A stretch of DNA of 29,115 bases, taken from positions 1-29,115 of the forward strand of contig LLCB01000496.1 in the NCBI GenBank assembly GCA_001414345.1. The letters are read 5' to 3'. Below are positions 21,243-29,115 of the stretch, piece by piece; the stretch's first letter is position 1, and each line of letters starts with the position of its first letter. The position numbers were made by a program, and so were the translations under genes. Under the pieces are notes generated by a model. It ran no database searches. It saw only the letters and a program-made list of their open reading frames with translations, and was not told the DNA's origin. This DNA comes from Hymenoscyphus infarciens. Taxonomy: Eukaryota > Ascomycota > Leotiomycetes > Helotiales > Helotiaceae.

Positions 21243-22150
21243 ATTAATTAGTTCTATATCTTATATAAGGATATATAGGAATTCAACCTTCTCTACTTTT
21301 AAGAATATTATTTTAAGCTACTATCTAATAAATTATTATATTTTTTAAACGAAATATCTCTTTTACTTATACTTTAAAAGTAGTAGGTTAATCTTAGTAT
21401 ATTATATTTTATTAAAATCTAGTATATTTAAACTAAGATTAGGTTTTCTATAAATATAAGAGATCTAGTAGTTCTTATATAATATTATATACTTCTTAGT
21501 AAATTAGGTTTTAATAATCTAGAGTATAATATAACTATATATAATCTCTTAAAAGCTAAGGTTAGATATAGACTTAAGAATTAGAAGGCTTATTTATAAT
21601 TAGTAAGTTATTATTTTATATAATTATTAATCCTTACTAGTTATAGTTAACTATAAATTATTTCTAGAAGTAAGCTAATTATATTTTTATATAAGAATTA
21701 GCCTTTTATTGTTATCTTAATCTATTAACCTCTTATTTAAAATATAATTTTACCTAAGCTTATTAGGTTTTAGAGAATAATATTATAAATAAGAAACGCT
21801 TTAAGACGTTTTATAATATTAAATTAATTCTTAAAGTAGTTATATATACTATAATATCTACTTAGATTAATAAGTTATAGCTCTACTTTAATCTTAGCTA
21901 GTTAGAGTAAGATATATAGTAATAGTATAATAATAAATATACTTAAAATTTAGATCTTATATATAGTAGGTTTTTCCTAAATATAATTAGCCTCTCTTAA
22001 CGTTTACTAGATGTTTAGCCTATTCTTTCTAAGAGAGCTTATAATAGCTCTAATAGAACTGAATTCTTAACCTACCTAGCTAAGTAAGCTTAAATAACTT
22101 AATACTATTAACTTAGCTCTACTATTTACTAATACCCTTTCTTACCTTTT
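21243..22150 (+). pseudogene. Fossil coding region with one frame change, unknown product
   Basis: From 21243 a plus-strand frame reads EYYFKLLSNKLLYFLNEISL, then RFSINIRDLVVL, a 27-codon run without stops around 21490-21570 (LLSKLGFNNLEYNITIYNLL), and ISRSKLIIFLYKN. Near 21800, at ALRRF, readability moves to another frame, with TFYNIKLILKVVIYT, LDLIYSRFFPNIISL and SKRAYNSSNRTEFLTYLAK near 22030-22090. The second half would have many Trp if the TAG codons were TGG. The four surviving TG/GA words near 22010-22061 are typical scattered escapes. Family unknown. Confidence 0.45.
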
Positions 22151-22679
22151 AAACTATAAACTTTGGTTTAATTCCTCTAATAACTATTATTATTACTTAC
22201 CTTTTTACTAGTAGGATCTTTAGCTATTAGTAGCCTTCTTTATAAGACTATCTCTTTATACCTCTTATAAAAGCCCTAGTATAGTTACTTTAAAGAGTTA
22301 GAAGTTATTATAAGAGGAAAGTATTTTAAATTTATCTTAGAGAACTTAGAGAAATTTTTATATTTAGTATAGAACTAGGTGTTTTATAAGAGAATTAATA
22401 AGAAAGACTTAGTATTAGAGTTAAGATTTAAATTTAAAATTTAGTATTTAGTATTTAGTTAAGAGAGTGAAATTTTCTTTTCTTACTTTATAATAAATTT
22501 ATAATATTCTTATATTCTCTTATCTAGTATTTAATTAACTTAATATTCTATACCTAACCTATTTACTAGAAAGTTAAAAGAATATAAAACTATACCTTAA
22601 AAGATAGTCTTATTCCTTTTAAATACTTACTATATTAACTCTAATATAAATTTCCTATATTTATACCTCTATTTTTAAC
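22151..22679. other. AT-rich stretch, no gene recognised
   Basis: No structure stands out. A short direct repeat TTTAGTATTTAGT lies near 22442-22458. It lies between two oppositely oriented fossil tracts. Confidence 0.35.
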
Positions 22680-24060
22680 TTTTATTCTTACTTTATATTA
22701 AATAAAATAATTATAGTAATAATAACTAATACTATATCTCTTTCTTTTTAAAAAGTAATATTATACCTTTTAGATATCTTAATATCTAAGAAAGAGGTAC
22801 TATCTTTATTAAAATTACCTCTTCTATTAATATAATCTATATACTCTAGTATTATCTTAATATATATAAAATAAATTATAGTTTAAGTTATAAAGATTAT
22901 AAATATACTAAAAGAGATTAGTAAGTACTTAACTAAGTAGGTATATTATACTCTTTACTCTAATATAGTTCTTACCTTTATATAGTATCTTTAAGCCTTA
23001 TGCCTAACGCTTTATATATAAGTACTATTTCTAGTAAAACTACTTTATTAGGATTAGTTCCCTTCTTAGACTAGCCTAACTTATACTTAGTACTTAGAAG
23101 GTAGCTAGTAACCTTTAATATAATCTCCTAGTTACTACTAGTATTAATCTATATATACTAGTAAATTTAAACGTTATTCTAATACTTATATTTAATAAGA
23201 AACCTATCTACTTTAAATCTATAAGAATTAGAAGGAATAACTATATCCTTTATATATCTATTTATAAAGTTCTAGTTACTAAATATAACTTTAATAAAGT
23301 ACTATAAAAAGCATTTATAAAGAGAGTATATTAAGTCTTCCTATTTATATTAAACCTTAAAGTCGGTCTATAATATTATTAAAGAATTATCTAAAGTAAT
23401 ACTTACTTCTTAGTTACTTCTTTTAATAGTATTAATTTACTCTTAATTACTAGTATTAGATAATACTCTAATATTAATTATAACTTTTTAAAGATTCTCT
23501 ATTAGCTTATAATAAAAGAGCTTAGAAGGTATGTTCTACGTTTTTATTAAGCTAATTTTTAAGAGCTCTTTTTATAACGTTTTTCTATTAGTAAGGTTCT
23601 TTAATTCGTTTATATATTAATCTTTATATTAAGTAGCTACTTCTAAGTTAAGTAGTAAAAGTATAAATTCTTTATTAAGCTTATTTAAATTATTTAAGTT
23701 ATTAGAATAGTTAGAATTAGAACTACTAAAAGTATTTATATTATTAGTATTATTCTCTCTAAGACTAATAAGTACTTTTAGTACTTTAGAATATTTAAGC
23801 TATAATAAAACTCTTATTCTTATTACTATATACTCTATAATACTTATTTTACTAACTATAGTACCCTTTCTAATACTATTTCTACTAAGTTTATCTTTCC
23901 TTTTCTCTTTAGTAAGGTATAAGAGAAAAATAGCTAAGCCTTTTCTATAATAATATTTAAGATAGGTATCGCGGTTACTAAGAACCTCTAAGTAAAAAAA
24001 TTTATACTATACTTAGCTAGGTATTATAAATTTAGAAATTAAGTACTAGAAAATTAAGAT
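22680..24060 (-). pseudogene. RIP-degraded reading frame of about 460 codons
   Basis: A minus-strand frame is readable from about 24060 to 22680. It has two of the longest stop-free runs of the window: 23803-24006 (68 codons) and 23632-23799 (56 codons), bounded by TAG/TAA in phase at 24007, 23800 and 23629. It begins VLSNRDTYLKYYYRKGLA, then a basic stretch KEKRKDKLSRNSIRKG, NNTNNINTFSSSNSNYSNN (low complexity), KDIVIPSNSYRFKVDRFLI, and KKGTNPNKVVLLE. Near 22770 it reads ILRYLKG, which resembles the RYLKG motif at the RT/RNase H junction of Ty1-copia polyproteins; the flanking copia motifs are not evident, so I treat this as a hint only. No start codon survives. Confidence 0.6.
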
Positions 24061-24570
24061 ATAAGAGTAAAGGAGTAGAAGTTAAAGAAGGAAAAAAAGA
24101 GATTTAGAATAAGAGGCCTAATATTAAGTATATATATACTTATCTAAAGAAAACTTATTAAAGAATCTATTAGTTTTCTATAAGTAGTAATTTAAAAGTA
24201 TAGAGTAATTAGTCTAATTAGCTTACTAGTCTCTATATAAGTAGCTTAATAGAGTTAATTTAAATATATAAAAGTAGTCTATTTCTTATAAGATGTTTAT
24301 AATTCTAGTAGAGTTTTTTAATACTAGTTTCTATCTTAATAGTCTTATCTAAGTAGCCTCTTTTTATTTATTATAGTACTTAGATAAAAAATTATATAAT
24401 TAAATTAGTATAGTCTAGTAGAATTAGATATATTAAAGAAAGACGCTAATTTTAGTATAGTAGAGTCTACTTTTACGTTCTCTTAATATACTAACTACTA
24501 AGATAATCCTTAAAGATATCTTATATAAATAAAACTAAGCCTCTCTAAGACGAGTATAATATATAAATAA

Positions 24571-25060
24571 TACTAGTTCTAAATAGCTCTATAGTATACT
24601 ATATTAACTAGAGCTATATCGAATATATAGATAATATTCTTAAAAATGTTAAGACTAAGCTCTATAATATTGAAGTTAAGCTAGAATAAATACTCTAGGC
24701 TATTATAGATATTAATAATACTATAGTATATACTATCTAACTAAGATTTAATATATAATAGGGTTTTAGGATATTTATTATTAGAGGAGAATAAGCGAGG
24801 TTATAGTATATAGATAAGGCTAGATTAAATAGGAGGTTCTTATAAAATAATAATAATAAAACTATTAAGTAAGTATATTTTCCTAACTAAGATTATACCT
24901 TATAATTATATTTTAATTATAAACTTATAATAACTTAAGTTAAGAATAATAAAGTAATTATAACTATACTACTAAATAAAATTTAGATATATATTAATAA
25001 TACTAAGAGATACTAATAAATTAATATAATAAGTAAATAACTAAAACTTTAGTAGATTTA
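24571..25060 (+). pseudogene. Fossil reading frame, helical charged protein
   Basis: A plus-strand frame (multiples of 3) reads SYIEYIDNILKNVKTKLYN and IEVKLE without a stop from 24612, then AIIDINNTIVYTI, LRFNI, GFRIFIIRGE and DKARLNRRFL near 24810-24840, with N-rich and I-rich sequence to about 25010. The pattern of charged heptads followed by a basic R-rich stretch would suit a coiled coil and a nucleic-acid contact, but this is inference. It lies about 500 bp from, and divergent to, the minus-strand fossil ending at 24060. Confidence 0.5.
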
Positions 25061-25639
25061 GTTATTTAACTAATTAATACTTATAGTCTCTTATAAGAAA
25101 GGAGAAAAATAGTAAATAGAAATAAGGAATAAAGGAAATTTAAGTAAATGAATAAGAGTATTTTAGTTAAAAGTAAGTAAAGCTAAAAACTCTAGCTTAC
25201 TACTAATAAGTAGGATTTTTAGTAATAAGTTAAAGTTTTAACTTTCTTTCTTATTAGCTAGACTCTTTTAAATATATTATAAATTACTAGTTTTAAAAAT
25301 AAACGTTTAAATACTCTTTACTTCCTACTATATATTCTATAAATTAAACCTCTTTTATATATAAATATATTTAATACGTCTAATCTTAAAACCTAACTTT
25401 ATCTAATATATAGTAATAGCTATATTCTCTTATTAATAATTAGTAGGTTTCTAAAAGATAAGATTTATAACTAAGCTTTATAACTAAGCCTTAAAAGCAA
25501 TTATTAGGAATATTCTATCTATTATAGTATATAGAACTCGTCCTCCTTTCTTTTAACTTAGTAGATATAACCTTTCTTTAAGTATAATAGTAAGAGGTAG
25601 AATACTTATACTCCTTACTCCTAGATATTAATTAATAAG
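25061..25639. other. AT-rich stretch, no gene recognised
   Basis: Nothing beyond a short local direct repeat (TAACTAAGC(T/C)TTA, twice near 25468-25494). Two of the rare CA/TG escapes lie at about 25150 and 25498. Confidence 0.35.
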
Positions 25640-26020
25640 TCTCTATTACTATTATCTTATATCTAAGAGAGTTTAAAACTACTATTAGTATTAGTATTAG
25701 TTATATTCTTTATCTTAATTTCTTACTTATAGTTTCTTATAAGTAGGTTACTTTTATTTTAACTTATTTTAGTATATTAAAGAGAGTAGGTATATAAAAG
25801 AATAAGAGGTTTATAAATAAGTATAGTACTAGGTCTATTACTATATATCTATAACCTATATGTTTTTACTCTACTACTACTATCTACCTTCTTATTTTAT
25901 AACTATACTATTGCTACTATACCTTTATACTCTATCTAGTCTCTTAAAGAGAGGTTACTCTAAGTAATACTAAAGGACTCTAAAGATCTATATACCTACT
26001 CTTTAGACTAGAAACTAGAA
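25640..26020 (-). pseudogene. Fossil reading frame, minus strand, hydrophobic segment
   Basis: One minus-strand frame reads KSRYIDL, SPLVLLRVTSL, YSYKIRR and, without a stop for 33 codons (25767-25865, bounding stops at 25866 and 25764), KHIGYRYIVIDLVLYLFINL followed by LFFYIPTLFN. The long apolar run could have been a membrane segment. A CAA codon and a CAT codon survive near 25912 and 25860, showing the state before RIP. Family unknown. Confidence 0.45.
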
Positions 26021-26429
26021 CATTTATAGTCTATCTCTTACGTAATCTACTAACTTCTACTATATATAGATAGTTAGGTTCTTAATAAGAGTACTATTAG
26101 TAAAATATACCTTTCTTATAACGTTTAGTAGTAACGTATAAAGGATTATATTCTATAGGTCTCTAGCTATTATAAACCTATTTTATATAATAAAATAATA
26201 TAGTAGCTTATTATTATACTCTTAAACTTAGTTATTAGTATAAAGTATAAGAGGTATATCTCTAATATTATTATTTTAAAGACTATCTAACTTCTTATAA
26301 TAAGGTTCTACTATTTTAGTTTAATAGCTATCTAGTTATAGAGATAATTATTCCTTTAGTATTTTATAACTAATAATAGGCCTCTTCTTTAACCTAGGTA
26401 TATATTAACTAAACGTGGTTCTTAAAACT

Positions 26430-27110
26430 ATAACTCTAATTTTAAAAACGATATAAAAAAATAAATAAGTAATATATACCCTACTCTCTATCTAGTAATA
26501 ATCTTACCTCTCTTTATATAGCTATTCTAGTAAGCTTTACTTAAACAGCTTAGTTAAAGAGCTCTAGCTAAGATATATCTTAAAATATAAGATATTAAGC
26601 TAAAAGATATTTACTTAATACTAATTATTTACTTAAAAGTATTCTTATTTATCTCTAAAGATTTTAAAATAAAAGATTCTTAAGATTATCTAGTTTTAAT
26701 AACTATACTTATATAATACTCTATAACTATAATAAATAAATACTTATATAAATTTAATAATCTAGATTACTCTTATACTAGTACTTTAAATATATTTAGA
26801 AGACTATATCCTATTACTACTCTATTAACTATATTCTAAGTAATCTATAAAATATTATATAGCTAAGAGCTAGCTCTCTTAAATATAAATAGAAAGAGAA
26901 AAAAGAATAGAGAGGAGGAGGAAGAGAGATATAAGAAGAAAAGAGTTAAAGGATACTACTTAGAATATTCTTAGAAACGCCTCTTAATATAATTTAACCT
27001 TCTCTAAGAGATAATATCTCTTAACTAGCTAATTAGTTAACTTATAAGAGGAAATAAGTTTATACTAGAAAATAGAAAATATTTATATAATTTTTAATTA
27101 TAGTTTTTTT
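26430..27110 (+). pseudogene. Fossil reading frame of about 225 codons with a K/E-rich tract
   Basis: A plus-strand frame (3n+2) reads from KKXISNIYPTLYLVIIL, through ALLKQLS (a surviving CAG codon near 26547), RALAKIYLKI, DIKLKDIYLILIIYLKVFLF and ISKDFKIKDS, then two stop-free runs at 26717-26836 (40 codons, NKYLYKFNNLDYSYTSTLN) and 26867-26971 (35 codons). The latter contains NRKRKKNREEEEERYKKKRV, an alternating basic/acidic tract typical of nuclear proteins, though not diagnostic. It ends near NRKYLYNF at about 27105. Only two stops interrupt 86 codons of the central part, making it one of the clearest relics. Family not recognised. Confidence 0.6.
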
Positions 27111-27504
27111 TATAATATAGCTAATTACTTTTTAAGAATCCTAAGATATAGTATAACTATTCTAAGCTTTAAAGCTTTCTAAGATAATTAATCTTATTAT
27201 AATATAAGTAGAAGAAGTACTTAAATATCGATTTACTAGTAGAAGTTAATAGAAGCGTAGAGAGTAATACGTTAGTTAGTTTAGAGATTTAGAGAGTATT
27301 AAATAATCTTATAAAGACTAATAGAAGTATAAAATAGTTATTACTTAATATTAAGCTAGGTTAGAGATATAAAAGAAAATAATAGAAGATTAGAATTTTA
27401 AATAATATAAGAGATAGAGTTAAGAGATAAAAGAAGTAAGTTAATCTAGATAAGTAGAATATTAGTATAAAGAAGATATTTACTATTATATTAGTTTAAG
27501 TAGA
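27111..27504. other. AT-rich spacer before array C, no gene recognised
   Basis: Purine-rich on the plus strand (many AGAA/GTAGAA words from 27210 to 27440), with no repeat structure and no clear frame. Confidence 0.4.
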
Positions 27505-29115
27505 ATTAATATACTATTTAAGTAAAGGTTTAACTTAAATAGTAGTAAAAGTAAAAAAGATATATATTTAATAGTAGTTAAGTATAATATATACTTAATT
27601 AAAAAGATTTAAGTAAAAGATTTACTTATTTAATATAGTTTAAGTAAAAGATTTACTTTTTTAATAGAGTTTAAGTAAAAGATTTACTTATTTAATAGAG
27701 TTTAAGTAAAAGATTTACTTTTTAATATAGTTTAAGTAAAAGATTTACTTATTTAATATAGTTTAAGTAAAAGATTAACTTAAATAGTATAGTTTAAGTA
27801 TAAGATTTACTTTTTAATAGAGTTTAAGTAAAAGATTTACTTTTTAATAGAGTTTAAGTAAAAGATTTACTTTTTAATAGAGTTTAAGTAAAAGATTTAC
27901 TTTTTAATAGAGTTTAAGTAAAAGATTTACTTAAATAGTAATAAAAGTAAAAGATTTACTTTTTAATATAGTTTAAGTAAAAGATTTACTTATTTAATAT
28001 AGTTTAAGTAAAAGATTAACTTAAATAGTATAGTTTAAGTATAAGATTTACTTAAATAGTAATAAAAGTAAAAGATTTACTTTTTAATATAGTTTAAGTA
28101 AAAGATTAACTTAAATAGTATAGTTTAAGTATAAGATTTACTTTTTAATATAGTTTAAGTAAAAGATTTACTTTTTAATAGAGTTTAAGTAAAAGATTTA
28201 CTTAAATAGTATAGTTTAAGTAAAAGATTTACTTTTTAATAAAGTTTAAGTAAAAGATTAACTTAAATAGTAATAAAAGTAAAAGATTTACTTTTTAATA
28301 TAGTTTAAGTAAAAGATTAACTTAAATAGTATAGTTTAAGTATAAGATTTACTTTTTAATATAGTTTAAGTAAAAGATTTACTTATTTAATATAGTTTAA
28401 GTAAAAGATTAACTTAAATAGTATAGTTTAAGTATAAGATTTACTTATTTAATATAGTTTAAGTAAAAGATTAACTTAAATAGTATAGTTTAAGTATAAG
28501 ATTTACTTAAATAGTATAGTTTAAGTAAAAGATTTACTTATTTAATATAGTTTAAGTAAAAGATTAACTTTTTAATAGAGTTTAAGTAAAAGATTTACTT
28601 TTTAATAGAGTTTAAGTAAAAGATTTACTTATTTAATATAGTTTAAGTAAAAGATTTACTTATTTAATATAGTTTAAGTAAAAGATTTACTTTTTATATA
28701 GAATTTAGATCTACTTAGATAATAATAAAAGTAAAAGATTTACTTTTTTAATAGAGTTTAAGTAAGAGATTTACTTAAATAGTAATAAAAGTATAAGATT
28801 TACTTTTTATATAGAATTTAGATCTACTTAGATAATAATAAAAGTAAAAGATTTACTTAAATAGTAATAAAAGTAAAAGATTTACTTTTTAATATAGTTT
28901 AAGTAAAAGATTAACTTAAATAGTATAGTTTAAGTAAAAGATTAACTTAAATAGTATAGTTTAAGTATAAGATTTACTTATTTAATATAGTTTAAGTAAA
29001 AGATTTACTTAAATAGTAATAAAAGTAAAAGATTTACTTTTTAATATAGTTTAAGTAAAAGATTTACTTATTTAATATAGTTTAAGTAAAAGATTAACTT
29101 AAATAGTATAGTTTA
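27505..29115. repeat. Satellite array C, about 30-bp unit, inverted relative of array B
   Basis: About fifty tandem units of about 30 bp, running off the right edge. The main unit is TTTAATAT/GAG followed by TTTAAGTAAAAGATTTACTT. The core AAGTAAAAGATTTACTT is the exact reverse complement of the array B core AAGTAAATCTTTTACTT, and the TATA(A/G)TTTAAG flank also matches. A recurrent two-unit variant has AAAGATTAACTTAAATAGTA followed by TAGTTTAAGTATAAGATTT (for example near 27770, 28010, 28105, 28315, 28405, 28465, 28910), giving a higher-order period of about 60 bp. The left margin is degenerate (27505-27600). No CA or TG was seen. Confidence 0.93.

Noticed and set aside
22763..22783. Firm assignment of the minus-strand relic to Ty1-copia
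   Set aside because: Only a short ILRYLKG string agrees; the expected neighbouring reverse transcriptase and RNase H motifs were not seen.
1713..27110. Ciliate-type genetic code (TAA/TAG read as Gln) with live genes
   Set aside because: The frames do read well if TAA/TAG mean Gln, but ATG, CAT, CAC, TGT and TGC are almost missing everywhere, including in the satellites. CA/TG loss on both strands explains this; a reassigned code does not.
27505..29115. CRISPR array (about 30-bp repeats with dyad symmetry)
   Set aside because: The units are directly tandem and there are no unique spacers of constant length; the variable parts are themselves recurrent. Same for arrays A and B.
1..29115. Fungal mitochondrial DNA
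   Set aside because: AT content would fit, but no tRNA, rRNA or respiratory gene is readable, and specific CA/TG loss is a nuclear RIP signature.

Overview
The window looks like a block of heterochromatin-type DNA from a filamentous ascomycete (Pezizomycotina) that has been mutated almost to saturation by repeat-induced point mutation (RIP). By eye the G+C is about a quarter. The dinucleotides CA and TG are nearly absent on both strands, usually only a handful per kb where composition would predict several tens. CT, CC and CG remain common and TA is greatly enriched. That is the footprint of CpA-to-TpA change on both strands. ATG is therefore almost missing (roughly fifteen in 29 kb) and I find no intact protein gene, tRNA or rRNA. 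The species cannot be named from the sequence.

Layout. 1-270: 30-bp satellite (array A), cut by the left edge. 271-1712: AT-rich DNA with two tandem duplications, a GC-richer island (about 770-975) that kept CA/TG, and a short reverse-strand fossil reading frame. 1713-11260: a long plus-strand stretch of fossil coding sequence, most strikingly one frame readable from 1713 to about 7990, followed by further plus-strand frames to 11260. 11372-13303: a single fossil frame of about 640 codons on the minus strand. 13787-14590: a plus-strand fossil divergent from it. 15376-18912: a 61-bp satellite (array B) interrupted by a 1055-bp insertion with an A-tract and an apparent 11-bp target duplication. 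19812-27110: more fossil coding tracts on both strands. 27505-29115: a 30-bp satellite (array C) that is the inverted counterpart of array B and runs off the right edge.

How the parts fit. In the fossil frames nearly all stops are TAA or TAG, as expected if CAA, CAG and TGG codons were converted by RIP. Frames persist for hundreds of codons with few indels, so mutation was almost purely C-to-T. The predicted products are rich in K, N, E, Q and L, with coiled-coil-like and low-complexity segments. I could not tie any of them securely to a known family. They are most simply relics of mobile or repeated elements. The three satellites share a 17-bp near-palindromic scaffold, AAGTA-N7-TACTT, at a basic period near 30 bp. 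Dense satellites plus RIP-degraded elements would suit a centromeric, pericentromeric or subtelomeric location; this is inference.
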